Positions 54,253-64,000 of a stretch of DNA of 64,000 nucleotides are shown piece by piece. The position numbers and the translations under genes were made by a program. The stretch comes from Bacteroidales bacterium. GTDB lineage: Bacteria; Bacteroidota; Bacteroidia; Bacteroidales; VadinHA17. The DNA is taken from contig JAGNKY010000004.1 of assembly GCA_017999895.1 (NCBI GenBank), positions 124,001-188,000 of the forward strand, given 5' to 3'. Each line of letters opens with the position of its first letter. The first letter of the stretch is position 1. The notes beneath the pieces are model-generated. The model was not told the DNA's origin. It did not search any database and saw only the letters and a list, made by a program, of their open reading frames with translations.

Positions 54253-56028
54253 CTACTCTTCCGAGAATTGTTGTATAAGCATGTCTCTATAGGTCGAAAA
54301 AATTCTCGACTTCGATATAAACCCCACATAAATACCCTTATCCAATACTGGTAAATTCCATGCGCCTGTCCGGCTGAAGGCATCAATTACTGCAGCCATA
54401 TTTTCTGATTTATCTATATACATAGATGGTACGGTCATAACCTCTCTTACATAAATTTTATCATAAAGATCGGGATTGAACATTATTTCCCTCACGTCAT
54501 CGAGAGTCACTATTCCTTCGAGCACTCCATATTCATCAACAACAGGAAAAATATTTCTTTTTGATTTTGTAATTATACCGACAAGATCGCGTAAGCGAGC
54601 ATCCGGCCTAATAGTCATTAAATCTGTTTCAATATCTTTTCTCCAATCCATCACAACAAGCACGGCTTTGTCTTTATCATGAGTAATAAGTTCACCTCTA
54701 CTTGCAAGTTGAGTATGATAGATAGAATATTTTACAAAACCTCTCGCAGTTATATATGAAACTGTCGAAGTGATTATCAAAGGAATCAAGAGGTTATAAC
54801 CACCTGTAATCTCGGCAATAAGAAATATTGCCGTGAGAGGTGCATGAATTACTCCCGACATCACGCCTGCCATTCCTACCAGCACAAATCTGCTGTCGGG
54901 GAGACTAATATTAAATAATCGTCCTAAGATTAAAGTAACAAAATATCCCGTCAATGCACCCGTAAAAAGGGTTGGAGCAAAAATACCACCAATGCCTCCT
55001 GTACAATTTGTTGAACTCGTAGCAAATACTTTTAATAAAAGCATCGCCCCTGAAATAAACACAAGGTAAGGCCAGCTGTCATGAAAAATTCCTGAAAATA
55101 TTGATTGAAAAGAACTTATATTACCATTCAGCATATTATTAATAGTAGTATATCCTTCTCCGAAAAAGGGAGGAAAAGCCACTATCAGCAAGCCTGTTAT
55201 TATTGCACCGGTCAAAAGACGAGAATATTCATTATTAATCTTTTTATAGAATTTTTCTGTTAGCAGAGTCATCTTTGTAAACCATACAGATACAAGTCCG
55301 GTAAATATTCCAAGAATAATATACCACAGAACATTTCCTACAATAAAAGGTTCCTTTATAGGGAAACTGAGAATTACACTGTTACCCATAAGAAACCACG
55401 ACACTGTGGCTGCTGTTACAGATGAAATAAGTAGAGGCACTATTGAAGAAAGTGTAAGATCGAGCATCAGTATTTCAAGTGTGAAAACAACCCCGGCAAC
55501 AGGCGCTTTAAATATTCCTGCTATTGCTCCTGCTGCACCGCAACCGGTTAAAAGCGTAATCTGCCGGTAATTCATTTTAAAAAGTCGCCCGAGTGATGAA
55601 CCTATTGAAGAACCTGTAAGCACAATTGGATCTTCTGCACCGACTGAGCCCCCGAAACCTATTGTGATGCTGCTTCCAACAAGCGCCGCCCATATATTCT
55701 TTGATTTCAGATAGCTCTTTTTCTTTGAAATTGCATATAATATCTGGCTGATGCCATGGCTTATATTTTCTTTTACTACCAGTTTAACAAAAAAGAAAGT
55801 TATAATTATACCTGCAGCAGGAGCAAAAAAATAAAACATATATCCGGCACCCGGCCTTAAATTAGTTGAAACAAACTGTGCTGTAAAATGTATAGTATTT
55901 TTAAGAAGAACTGCTGCAAGAGCACTCAAAAGTCCAACAATTAAACTCAATAAATAAATCTGCCTTGTCGGATTCAGACTCAAAATACTTTCGATGGCCG
56001 ATTTACTTATTTTTTTTCTTGATTTCAT
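54253..56028 (-). CDS. ClC-type chloride channel with two CBS domains
   Basis: From the ATG at 56028 the protein is 591 residues (56049 is also possible). The membrane part has the ClC motifs in altered form: NISHGISQ at the first filter site, GGSVGAEDPIV in place of GREGP, and GIGGIFAPTLFTGAL. From about residue 450 two CBS domains follow (DLMTIRPDARLRDLVGI and VMTVPSMYIDKSENMAAVIDAF). The Glu in GAEDP suggests the gating Glu is kept. Channel versus proton-exchange mode is not decided here. Confidence 0.92.
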   Translation of the reverse strand: MKSRKKISKSAIESILSLNPTRQIYLLSLIVGLLSALAAVLLKNTIHFTAQFVSTNLRPGAGYMFYFFAPAAGIIITFFFVKLVVKENISHGISQILYAISKKKSYLKSKNIWAALVGSSITIGFGGSVGAEDPIVLTGSSIGSSLGRLFKMNYRQITLLTGCGAAGAIAGIFKAPVAGVVFTLEILMLDLTLSSIVPLLISSVTAATVSWFLMGNSVILSFPIKEPFIVGNVLWYIILGIFTGLVSVWFTKMTLLTEKFYKKINNEYSRLLTGAIITGLLIVAFPPFFGEGYTTINNMLNGNISSFQSIFSGIFHDSWPYLVFISGAMLLLKVFATSSTNCTGGIGGIFAPTLFTGALTGYFVTLILGRLFNISLPDSRFVLVGMAGVMSGVIHAPLTAIFLIAEITGGYNLLIPLIITSTVSYITARGFVKYSIYHTQLASRGELITHDKDKAVLVVMDWRKDIETDLMTIRPDARLRDLVGIITKSKRNIFPVVDEYGVLEGIVTLDDVREIMFNPDLYDKIYVREVMTVPSMYIDKSENMAAVIDAFSRTGAWNLPVLDKGIYVGFISKSRIFSTYRDMLIQQFSEE

Positions 56029-56191
56029 AACATGCAAAGATATGAACATTGAGAAACAGATATTACAATTTTCTTATGTTTGTCTTTAGTTATTTTCCTC
56101 ATAAAAAATATTTGTGAAGGCAGTTGAAATAATTTGACTTTTACCCACGTACTCTAAAAACAAAAAAACATTTAAAAATAACCGGCATAGG

Positions 56192-57679
56192 ATGCGGAAA
56201 AAATCATTACTAACTTTATTAGCATTTTTTACTGGCTTTGTTCATGTAGCTTATAGTCAGAAGGACGATAAACCACCCTTAGCGCCTGTATTAATTAATG
56301 TATCAGTACAGCCTGAAACAGGTTTCACAGAAATTTATTGGAATAAAAGTACTTCCCCTGATGTGGCCGGATATGTTCTTTATTACTTCATCAACAATGG
56401 AAGTTTTGCGTTCGATACAATATATAACCCGCAGGCGGAATTTTATATTAACAAAGATTCAAAGGCTAATTTCTGGTCAGAATCATATTGTTTGGCAGCC
56501 ATTGACAGTTCCGGAAACGTTAGTCCCCTTTCAAATCCGCTCTCAACTATATTTACACTTTCAGAGGCCGATACATGCAAAAGAAATCTGAATATTACAT
56601 GGAATAATTATTTTATATTCCCCCTGAATGTAAAAGAATACAAAATTAAAATTTCTGAAAACGGGAGTAATTTTAGAGAAGCAGGTAAGGTGGCTCCGGA
56701 ATATACCAGCTTTACCATTACCAATATCGAGCCTGAAATTTACTACTGTGTTATAATTGAAGCAGTTCTTGACAGAGGATTTTATTCTTCATCGAATAAA
56801 ACGTGCAAAAGTATAACAATGCAGAGAGTTCCTAAATGGATTAATGCTAATTATGCTACGGTAAATGATAATCGGCAGATTGAACTCTTATTTTCGATTG
56901 ATCCTCTTGCAGAAACATGGAATTATACTGTTGAAAGAAAAGAAGAAAATGATACTGCTTTCCAATCGTTAAATAATATTACCACAGGAGATAAAAATAT
57001 AAATTTTACCGATATTACCGCAAATTGCACGAAAAGATTCACTTATAGACTTGCCGCCCTTAATAGTTGTGGAATCAGATCAGCTTATTCAAATATTGCT
57101 TCAAATATTACTTCAGAAATTATTTATTCGAATAATGTGATAAAAATTTGCTGGAACCCATATTCAGAATGGAGAGGAGGAATTATGACACAGGAACTCT
57201 GGGCTGATTTTGGAGGCGGATTTGAAAAATTTACGGAACTTTCACCTTATGACTCATCATATTCAATCAATTATTCAGAAATAATGTACAGATTGACAGG
57301 AAGTCAAATATGTTTTTATCTTGTTGCGGAAGAATGGCCCGACAGTCTGGGTTTTTCCGGCAGAAGCAAATCGAATATAGTCTGCATGGATATTGAAGAA
57401 AAAATTTTTGTTCCTAACACATTCACACCCGATAATGACAATATAAATGATTTATTTCGTCCGGTTTTTTCATTTACACCTGTTTCATATCTTCTCATAA
57501 TTACTGACAGAGAGAATAAAAAGCTTTTTGAAAGCAACAATTTTAACGATTCATGGGATGGTTCTGATAGCGGTTCCCCTCTTCCTACAGGTGTTTATTT
57601 ATGGTATCTGAAAGTTAAAACGCCGTCAGGAAAAATGATACAAAAAAACGGAACCATTACAATACTTAGAAAAAGATAA
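56192..57679 (+). CDS. FnIII-repeat protein with type IX secretion (type B) C-terminal domain
   Basis: This 495-residue protein has a signal peptide (KKSLLTLLAFFTGFVHVAYSQ). Several fibronectin III-like repeats follow (VSVQPETGFTEIYWNKSTSPDVAGYVLYY and later copies). The C-terminal domain starts at about 410 with FVPNTFTPDNDNINDLFRP and ends PTGVYLWYLKVKTPSGKMIQKNGTITILRK. This is the gliding-motility-type (CHU_C) signal for export by the type IX system. The role is unknown, probably cell-surface. Confidence 0.9.
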   Translation: MRKKSLLTLLAFFTGFVHVAYSQKDDKPPLAPVLINVSVQPETGFTEIYWNKSTSPDVAGYVLYYFINNGSFAFDTIYNPQAEFYINKDSKANFWSESYCLAAIDSSGNVSPLSNPLSTIFTLSEADTCKRNLNITWNNYFIFPLNVKEYKIKISENGSNFREAGKVAPEYTSFTITNIEPEIYYCVIIEAVLDRGFYSSSNKTCKSITMQRVPKWINANYATVNDNRQIELLFSIDPLAETWNYTVERKEENDTAFQSLNNITTGDKNINFTDITANCTKRFTYRLAALNSCGIRSAYSNIASNITSEIIYSNNVIKICWNPYSEWRGGIMTQELWADFGGGFEKFTELSPYDSSYSINYSEIMYRLTGSQICFYLVAEEWPDSLGFSGRSKSNIVCMDIEEKIFVPNTFTPDNDNINDLFRPVFSFTPVSYLLIITDRENKKLFESNNFNDSWDGSDSGSPLPTGVYLWYLKVKTPSGKMIQKNGTITILRKR

Positions 57680-57726
57680 AATATCGTTACCAATAAAAAT
57701 GAAAAACAATTAATCTTTAATTGAAC

Positions 57727-57734
57727 TATCTTTG
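57727..57734 (+). promoter_or_regulatory. Candidate -7 box for the rel gene
   Basis: TATCTTTG matches TAnnTTTG, 17 bases before the ATG at 57751. Confidence 0.45.
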
Positions 57735-57750
57735 CATTTAACGCAAAAAC

Positions 57751-59997
57751 ATGAGCAATAAAGATATTTTCGATGAAGACGATAAAAAGCTTATCACGGC
57801 TGAATATGAGTCGTTGATAAATAATCTTCAGAAGTGTAAAAAACCTGGGGACAGAGAATTAATTGAAAAAGCCTTTAACACTGCCAATGAAGCGCACTGG
57901 AATATGCGCAGAAAATCGGGTGAACCATATATTATTCACCCTATACAGGTAGCTAAAATTGTAAATCAAGAAATAGGACTCGGTGCCACTTCGGTTTCAA
58001 CTGCTCTTCTTCACGATATAGTGGAAGATACGGATTATAAGCTCGACGACGTCAGGAGAGATTTCGGCGATAAAATTGCATCGCTTATTGATGGACTGAC
58101 AAAAATATCGAATATATACAGTAAGGATTCAACAACGTCGTTGCAAGCCGCCAATTTCAGGAAAATGATGCTTACTATTTCAGACGACTTGCGTGTTATT
58201 CTCATAAAAATTGCCGATAGGCTTCATAATATGAGAACGCTCGACTCTCTGCCTGAACATAAGAAGATGAAGGTGGCAGGTGAAACAATATATATTTATG
58301 CTCCATTAGCCGATCGTCTTGGCCTATATTCCATTAAAACGGAACTTGAAGATCTGAGTTTCAAATTCCGACAGCCAAGGATATATGATGAAATAAGGGC
58401 TAAACTTATTCAAGATGAGAAGAAAAATTACGCATTTATAAATAAATTCTCCCTTCCTATCATTGAAAAATTAAATGAAGCAGGTTATAAATTCGAAATT
58501 ACAGGCCGGCCAAAATCAATTTACTCCATCTGGAAAAAGATGCAGAAAAAAAATGTGCCGTTCGAGGAAATATATGATGTATTTGCAGTAAGGATTGTTT
58601 TTGAACCGCTTCCAGGAATATCAGAAAAGACACAATGCTGGAACATATATTCTTTAATTACCGATATTTATCTTCCCAAACCCGACAGATTGCGTGATTG
58701 GCTTAGCAGGCCCAAGCCTAACGGATATGAAGCCCTTCATGTAACTGTAATGGGACCGGAGGGGAAATGGGTTGAAGTACAGATAAGAAGTACCAGGATG
58801 GACGAAATTGCGGAGCATGGATATGCGGCTCACTGGAAATATAAAGGCGATGATCCCCATGAAACGGAATTCGACAAATGGGTTAAAAAAATAAGAGTTA
58901 TGCTTGAAAATCCACTTGAAGATCCGGCCGAATTCATTGACGACTTCAAACTGAATTTGTTTTCCAATGAAATCATTGTTTTTACTCCAAAAGGATTACT
59001 TATAAGTCTGCCAAAGGGTTCAACCGCACTCGATTTTGCTTATGAAATACACAGCGAAGTAGGTGATAAGGCAATAGGCGCCAAAATAAATTATAACCTT
59101 ATGCCGCTTAATACAGAACTGCAAAGCGGCGACCAGGTCGAAATAATTACTTCAGATAAAGCTCAACCGGAAAAAGAATGGCTCAATTGGGTGCATACTC
59201 CAAGAGCAAAATCGGCAATAAAAAATTCACTTAAAGCCATTTCAAAAGACCGCATTCAGAAGGGAATGGTTAAACTTGAAGGAAAGCTAAACGAAATTGG
59301 ACTTACTCCAAGTTCTGAAATACTGAAAAAAATTATGAAAGAATATGATATATCGAATAAGGAGGAATTATATTCTAAAATAGGGCTCGACCTTATTCCT
59401 CTCGATAACCTTAAAAAAATTATACGAAAAAACCCCGATAAAAATATAATCCAATACTGGGGTTTGAAGCTCACCGGTGCAAAAAAAGAAAAACCTGAAG
59501 AAGAGAGTTCAAAACCGCTATATAATAAAGACAAACCATTCCTTCTTCGTGAAAACATTGAAACTCCTGAACAATCGTACGAAATTGCCAAATGCTGCAA
59601 TCCGATACCAGGCGACGATGTTGTAGGATATATGTCTCCTGAAGGCACAATCATTGTGCATAAACCAAAATGCCCTGTAGCTATCAGGCTAATGTCAAGC
59701 GAGGGAAATCGTATAATAGCTGTAAAATGGACCATTCACAAAATTCGTTCTTTCCCTGTAAGATTAAAAATAACAGGGTTCGATAGAATAGGATTATTAA
59801 ATGACATAACAAAAATAATTTCCAATGAACTTAAGGTTAATATAAGAAATATCAATATCACAGTCAATGAGGGGATTTTTGAGGGTACTATTGATCTTTA
59901 TGTTCATCATACCAGAGACATTAATAATCTTATAACAAAGATATCAAATATAAATGGCATTCAAAGCGTCGTCAGAATTGAAGAATTCCCCGAATAA
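57751..59997 (+). CDS. Bifunctional (p)ppGpp synthase/hydrolase (RelA/SpoT)
   Basis: This 748-residue protein has all domains in order. The HD hydrolase includes LLHDIVEDTDYKLDDV and IADRLHNMRTL; both His/Asp sets are intact. The synthetase has GRPKSIYSIWKKMQKK and ALHVTVMGPEGKWVEVQIRS. TGS follows (IIVFTPKGLLISLPKGSTALDFAYEIH), then a zinc-finger-like CCNPIPGDDVVGY segment and a C-terminal ACT domain. Both activities should be present. It controls the stringent response, which also regulates the GTP made via GuaB. Confidence 0.96.
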   Translation: MSNKDIFDEDDKKLITAEYESLINNLQKCKKPGDRELIEKAFNTANEAHWNMRRKSGEPYIIHPIQVAKIVNQEIGLGATSVSTALLHDIVEDTDYKLDDVRRDFGDKIASLIDGLTKISNIYSKDSTTSLQAANFRKMMLTISDDLRVILIKIADRLHNMRTLDSLPEHKKMKVAGETIYIYAPLADRLGLYSIKTELEDLSFKFRQPRIYDEIRAKLIQDEKKNYAFINKFSLPIIEKLNEAGYKFEITGRPKSIYSIWKKMQKKNVPFEEIYDVFAVRIVFEPLPGISEKTQCWNIYSLITDIYLPKPDRLRDWLSRPKPNGYEALHVTVMGPEGKWVEVQIRSTRMDEIAEHGYAAHWKYKGDDPHETEFDKWVKKIRVMLENPLEDPAEFIDDFKLNLFSNEIIVFTPKGLLISLPKGSTALDFAYEIHSEVGDKAIGAKINYNLMPLNTELQSGDQVEIITSDKAQPEKEWLNWVHTPRAKSAIKNSLKAISKDRIQKGMVKLEGKLNEIGLTPSSEILKKIMKEYDISNKEELYSKIGLDLIPLDNLKKIIRKNPDKNIIQYWGLKLTGAKKEKPEEESSKPLYNKDKPFLLRENIETPEQSYEIAKCCNPIPGDDVVGYMSPEGTIIVHKPKCPVAIRLMSSEGNRIIAVKWTIHKIRSFPVRLKITGFDRIGLLNDITKIISNELKVNIRNINITVNEGIFEGTIDLYVHHTRDINNLITKISNINGIQSVVRIEEFPE

Positions 59998-60050
59998 TTT
60001 CTATTAATTACCCTATTAACCAGTATGTATTACATTTTATTCAATAAAAT

Positions 60051-60527
60051 ATGCCTCCATTTATGAATAATATCAGCGACAAAATGATAGTCAGACAGTT
60101 ATTCACTGAATACCTCGAGAAAAAAGGCCACAGAAAAACACCGGAGAGGTATGCTATACTAGATGAAATTTATTCACTTACCGGTCATTTTGATATAGAA
60201 TCTCTTTATGTTTCAATGAAAAACAAAAATTACAGAGTAAGCCGTGCTACATTATACAATACCATTGATTTGCTTCTCGATTCGAATCTGGTGATAAAAC
60301 ATCAGTTTGGGAAAAGCAGTTCGCAATTTGAAAAGGCTTTCCGGTGCAGCCAGCACGACCATCTTATTGACATGGATTCGGGAAATGTAATCGAATTCTG
60401 CGATCCGAGGATAAATGATATTATAAGGACAGTTTGTGAAATTTACAATTTCAAACCCATGTTTCATTCACTCTATATATACGGGAAGCTTTCCGAAAAT
60501 CAGCTCCCTGGCAACAAGAAAAAATAA
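60051..60527 (+). CDS. Fur-family metalloregulator lacking the usual CxxC
   Basis: This 158-residue protein has the Fur winged helix ([16 protein letters not shown]...[24 protein letters not shown]) and the dimer domain with [20 protein letters not shown]. In Fur and PerR the segment is usually HHDHxxCxxCGxxxEF. Here the two Cys are replaced by Asp and Ser, so the structural zinc site is lost or altered. The metal and gene targets are unknown. An alternative start is the ATG at 60063. Confidence 0.9.
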   Translation: MPPFMNNISDKMIVRQLFTEYLEKKGHRKTPERYAILDEIYSLTGHFDIESLYVSMKNKNYRVSRATLYNTIDLLLDSNLVIKHQFGKSSSQFEKAFRCSQHDHLIDMDSGNVIEFCDPRINDIIRTVCEIYNFKPMFHSLYIYGKLSENQLPGNKKK

Positions 60528-60800
60528 AGATGCTTGAGAAACACCCTGGGAATCATAAAGAGTAAAAAGATTAATTTACTGATATGAATAATTAAAATTT
60601 GAAATAAAGTTATATCCTTTTTCTTCCTGACACTAATAGTCAGAGCCTTGTCAGCACGATGACGGATTCAACTTTCTCTCCTGAAGTTTAAGATCGTAAC
60701 ATTGTCCGGAGATCGGCAATTAAGAATAATAAAAACTTTACCGGGTTACACCAATTTTATTTGTAAATTGGCCTGTTTTTAAAATAATTTATGACTATTT
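60528..60800. other. Intergenic stretch before purA
   Basis: No gene and no strong terminator or promoter box were found in these 273 bases. Confidence 0.4.
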
Positions 60801-62063
60801 ATGAAAGTTGATATTTTGCTTGGCCTGCAGTGGGGCGATGAAGGAAAAGGCAAGATTGTTGATGCCTTAAGTAACGATTACAACCTTATAGCCAGGTTTC
60901 AGGGTGGTCCGAATGCCGGACATACAATCGAATTCAATAATGTAAAACATATTCTGCATCTTATTCCTTCCGGAATTTTCAATGAAAAATCTCTCAACCT
61001 TATTGGAAACGGAGTTGTTATTGATCCCTCCGTACTTAGAAAAGAAGTCGAGAGCCTTGGAATGCCCGAAGATGAGATAAAAAAGCGGCTTATTATTTCA
61101 AAAAAGGCTCACCTTATTCTCCCCAGCCATAGAATTCTCGATGCTGTGTATGAAAACAGTAAGGGAAATACAAAGATAGGTTCGACTCTTATGGGTATTG
61201 GCCCTGCTTATACCGACAAAGCAGCACGTAAAGGATTAAGAGCAGGCGATATATTCAGAAACGACTTCAAAGAACTATATAAAAAGTTACTTGAGTATCA
61301 TCTGAAAATAGTATCAAATTATGATTTTAATTTTAACCTCGCCGATTATGAACAAGGCTGGTTCGAAGGGATCGAACTTATGAAACAGTTAAGGATAATC
61401 AACAGCGAATATCTTGTAAACGACTTGCTTAAAAATAACAAAAAGATTCTTGCAGAGGGTGCACAGGGTACTCTGCTCGATGTGGACTTTGGCTCTTATC
61501 CTTTCGTGACATCGTCTAATACAATAAGTGCCGGAGCATGCACCGGACTTGGCATACCACCCTCAAGAACGGGCGAAGTGTTCGGTATTTTCAAAGCTTA
61601 CTGCACCAGAGTCGGCAATGGCCCTTTCCCTACAGAACTTCATGACGAAACAGGCGAAAAAATACGGAGAAAAGGTGGAGAATTTGGTTCAACCACCGGA
61701 CGACCAAGAAGATGTGGCTGGCTTGATATACCTGCTCTAAAGTATGCGATAATGATAAACGGTGTAACCAGACTTTTTATGACAAAGGCAGATGTACTCT
61801 CAGGCTTCGACAGTATAAAAGTTTGCACTTCATATAGAATCAATAACTATGAGACTTTTGAAGTACCCTACGGATGCGATGCTGATATTGAACCTTTGTA
61901 TTCCGAATTCAAAGGATGGCAGGAAGATATTTCATCGGTTCATAGCTATTCAGGGCTGCCAGAGACTTTGAAAACATATATAAAATATATAGAAGACGAA
62001 ACAAGTGTACCTATTACACTTATCTCAACCGGCCCTGACCGGAATCAAATGATATTCAGATGA
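60801..62063 (+). CDS. purA: Adenylosuccinate synthetase
   Basis: This 420-residue protein has QWGDEGKGKIVDALS at the start, FQGGPNAGHTIEF, the GTP/IMP loop RKGLRAGDIF, KKILAEGAQGTLLDVDFGSYPFVTSSNT, and GSTTGRPRRCGWLDI. It joins IMP and aspartate with GTP on the way to AMP. Together with GuaB in this window it commits IMP to one of the two purine branches. Confidence 0.97.
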   Translation: MKVDILLGLQWGDEGKGKIVDALSNDYNLIARFQGGPNAGHTIEFNNVKHILHLIPSGIFNEKSLNLIGNGVVIDPSVLRKEVESLGMPEDEIKKRLIISKKAHLILPSHRILDAVYENSKGNTKIGSTLMGIGPAYTDKAARKGLRAGDIFRNDFKELYKKLLEYHLKIVSNYDFNFNLADYEQGWFEGIELMKQLRIINSEYLVNDLLKNNKKILAEGAQGTLLDVDFGSYPFVTSSNTISAGACTGLGIPPSRTGEVFGIFKAYCTRVGNGPFPTELHDETGEKIRRKGGEFGSTTGRPRRCGWLDIPALKYAIMINGVTRLFMTKADVLSGFDSIKVCTSYRINNYETFEVPYGCDADIEPLYSEFKGWQEDISSVHSYSGLPETLKTYIKYIEDETSVPITLISTGPDRNQMIFR

Positions 62064-62083
62064 ATTTCAAAAGATAAACTTAT

Positions 62084-62560
62084 TTATTTTCTGAAGACAT
62101 AAATCCATGAATCGAATGCAACGGTATCCCTGAATCGTTCGAGCCTGGTTAAGGCTGTTCGCAGATTATCATGAGCTTCCACTGCAACCATTTCAAACCG
62201 GGTATTCTCAAGCGGTATAAGTCTTGCATCTTTATAACCCAGCGCCTGATATTCATTAAGTAAATTCCTCGCATATTCAGGAGTAATAAAACTTCCGACA
62301 ATAATATTATACTTATATTTCCTCGCCCATTCAAGTTTCTGCTCCTCCGCAAGTCTATCTGCTTCAAACTTCTCTCTCTCAATAGCAATTTTCTCCTGAA
62401 CAGCCTTTATCGAATCGGCAATTCTAAGGCTGTCTTGCCTCGCTAGCCATACTGCCATTGTATCAGCTTTCCTTCCAAAAATCCCCTTTTCCTTTATCCA
62501 TCTGCACGAAGCGCAAGAAATCAAAATAATAATCAAAATCAAACCAAATAACTTCTTCAT
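62084..62560 (-). CDS. SPOR-domain lipoprotein
   Basis: The start at 62560 (158 aa) gives a proper lipoprotein signal (KKLFGLILIIILISCASC); the frame extends upstream to 62638 without reason. A charged coiled coil (KAVQEKIAIEREKFEADRLAEEQKLEW) precedes a C-terminal SPOR domain (YNIIVGSFITPEYARNLLNEYQALGYKDARLI). SPOR domains bind denuded peptidoglycan at the septum, so a cell-division or wall role is likely. It is convergent with purA. Confidence 0.85.
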   Translation of the reverse strand: MKKLFGLILIIILISCASCRWIKEKGIFGRKADTMAVWLARQDSLRIADSIKAVQEKIAIEREKFEADRLAEEQKLEWARKYKYNIIVGSFITPEYARNLLNEYQALGYKDARLIPLENTRFEMVAVEAHDNLRTALTRLERFRDTVAFDSWIYVFRK

Positions 62561-62726
62561 AATAAATATTTTATTATTATCATTCAAAATATAATGAAAT
62601 CTGTTAAACCAAATATACGAATTTATAGTTAAGTACACAAATATTATCTTTATATTGAATTTTACATGGAATTTGTATATTAGCCGATTGCAGTAAATGA
62701 ATCATTAAATTCAAACTTTTTCAAGT

Positions 62727-64000
62727 ATGAAATCAATTGTACAGTTCTTTGAAGAATGCGTTGAGAAATTCAATAATAATGTTTATCTGTGGGAAAAATT
62801 GTCCGATAAATACGAAGGTACAACATACGGTGAAGTAAGAAAACAGGTTCATGAATTTGCAGCAGGATTAATAAAAATGGGTGTCAACAAAGAAGACCGT
62901 ATCAGTCTAATTTCGGAGGGTCGGAACAGCTGGGTGGTTGGCGAACTAGGAATTCTGTATGCAGGAGCTGTCAACGTGCCCCTTTCTGTAAAACTTCAGC
63001 CCGATGAAATAAAATTCCGGATAAACCATTCCGAATCGAAAATGATTCTGACATCTTCAATTCAGTATCAAAAGATAAAGGAAATAATAAACGAATGTCC
63101 GACAATTGAAAAAATCATCCATTTTGATACACGTGAAGATTATCCTGATAATGAAATTCATTTCAACGAGGTTAAGAAAGCAGGCAGAGAATGGCTCGAA
63201 CAGCCTGAAAACTATCGGCTTTTCGAAAAAATTTATAAGAGCGTGGAACCGTCCAACTTTGCAAATATCTGTTATACAAGTGGCACCACGGCAGACCCCA
63301 AAGGAGTGGTATTAACTCACGGAAACTATGTTACAAACGTATATCAGGCTTATTCACTGGTAGATATTCCTCCTTTTTTCAAAACTTTAATTTTGCTTCC
63401 ATGGGATCATTCCTTCGGACATACCTGTGGAATTTATGCCTTTATGGGCAAAGGAGCAAGTATAGCCTCGGTGAAAACAGGGAAGACAGCTCTCGAAACA
63501 TTCCGGAATGTTCCGATATGTCTGAAAGAGATTAAACCGAATCTCCTCCTTAGCGTGCCTGCACTCGCGAAAAACTTCAGGAAAAATATCGAAAAGGGCA
63601 TTCACGAAAAAGGTAAACTTACCGAATTACTTTTTAATCATTCACTTAAAGTTGCATACGCTTATAACAAAGAGGGTTATAACAAAGGCACAGGTTTCCA
63701 GAAAATATATAAACCTCTTTTGAAACTTTACGACAAAATCCTGTTCAGTAAAATTCGTGAAACATTCGGCGGGGAATTGGAGTTCTTTATAGGTGGCGGC
63801 GCACTTCTTGATATAGAACTCCAGCGTTTTTACTATGCACTCGGAATACCTATGTTTCAGGGATATGGACTCACCGAAGCCTCGCCCGTCATATCCTCAA
63901 ACTCGAAAGAACACCATAAGCTCGGCTCTTCAGGCTTCCCTGTAAGTAATATGGATATTAAAATTTGTGATGAAAACGGCAAAGAACTACCTGCATGTCA
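62727..64000 (+). CDS. Long-chain acyl-CoA ligase (AMP-forming), 5' part
   Basis: This gene runs off the right edge of the window; 424 codons are visible. It begins MKSIVQFFEECVEKFNNNVY. The adenylation motifs are NICYTSGTTADPKGVVLTHG, LPWDHSFGHTCGIYAFM and FQGYGLTEASPVISSN. It activates a fatty acid with ATP and CoA. The missing C-terminal part would carry the catalytic Lys. The gap on its left from the SPOR gene is 166 bases. Confidence 0.93.
   Translation, partial: MKSIVQFFEECVEKFNNNVYLWEKLSDKYEGTTYGEVRKQVHEFAAGLIKMGVNKEDRISLISEGRNSWVVGELGILYAGAVNVPLSVKLQPDEIKFRINHSESKMILTSSIQYQKIKEIINECPTIEKIIHFDTREDYPDNEIHFNEVKKAGREWLEQPENYRLFEKIYKSVEPSNFANICYTSGTTADPKGVVLTHGNYVTNVYQAYSLVDIPPFFKTLILLPWDHSFGHTCGIYAFMGKGASIASVKTGKTALETFRNVPICLKEIKPNLLLSVPALAKNFRKNIEKGIHEKGKLTELLFNHSLKVAYAYNKEGYNKGTGFQKIYKPLLKLYDKILFSKIRETFGGELEFFIGGGALLDIELQRFYYALGIPMFQGYGLTEASPVISSNSKEHHKLGSSGFPVSNMDIKICDENGKELPAC

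Overview
The window looks like a piece of a Bacteroidota (Bacteroidetes) chromosome, probably an anaerobic member of the Bacteroidales or a related order. Supporting evidence: a type IX secretion type B C-terminal domain, a complete Rnf complex, SPOR, DUF5063, DUF2795 and SiaC-type (DUF1987) proteins, ExbB/ExbD/TonB and TamB genes, several TAnnTTTG boxes of the Bacteroidetes -7 type, and AT-rich DNA. The genus cannot be fixed from what is visible. No tRNA, rRNA or CRISPR array was seen. Region A, 1 to about 15,470, is accessory. It opens with the end of a HepT-like toxin gene, then a decayed 743-bp IS5-type element (IR 363-379 and 1089-1105), then a secreted FG-GAP/TIM-barrel fusion protein. 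From about 3,320 to 15,400 every gene lies on the + strand. The genes are separated by 100-170 bp imperfect palindromes that start with TAACA and end with CGTTR. I read this as an integron-like gene-cassette array. The best proof is internal: one small cassette is present twice (3488-3820 and 6418-6845), and the similarity begins and ends exactly at the GTTA cores. No integrase lies in the window. The cargo is a TIR-SIR2 double NADase-type protein, a DUF3800 protein, a three-gene unit (Ser/Thr kinase, unknown 387-aa protein, PD-(D/E)XK-like nuclease), an unknown protein with an arginine/agmatine deiminase-family partner, small lipoproteins, a ParE-type and a MazF-type toxin-antitoxin pair, and a trypsin-like protease broken by one stop codon. 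Much of this looks like phage defence and stability cargo. Region B, 15,470 to 64,000, is ordinary chromosome with housekeeping genes: mutS2, an M28 peptidase, an RlmI-like methyltransferase, a RNase D-like exonuclease, recQ, guaB, a periplasmic foldase and LPS-transport cluster (two SurA-like proteins and an OstA-like protein), a cobalamin adenosyltransferase, a LolD-like ATPase, recG, rseC plus rnfBCDGEA, a J-domain protein, a thioesterase, a lipoprotein serpin, an ADPRibase-type phosphatase, a SiaC-like protein, tsaD, tamB, exbB-exbD-tonB, a lone receiver domain, glyA, a ClC channel with CBS domains, a type IX-secreted FnIII protein, a Rel/SpoT enzyme, a Fur-family regulator, purA, a SPOR lipoprotein and the start of an acyl-CoA ligase. 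The Rnf operon supplies Na+ or H+ pumping linked to ferredoxin and NAD. The SurA/OstA, TamB and TonB sets serve the outer membrane. Rel/SpoT, GuaB and PurA belong to purine and stringent-response metabolism. The most novel material is the array and its cargo: the TIR-SIR2 fusion and the kinase/unknown/nuclease trio are the best candidates for an undescribed defence system.
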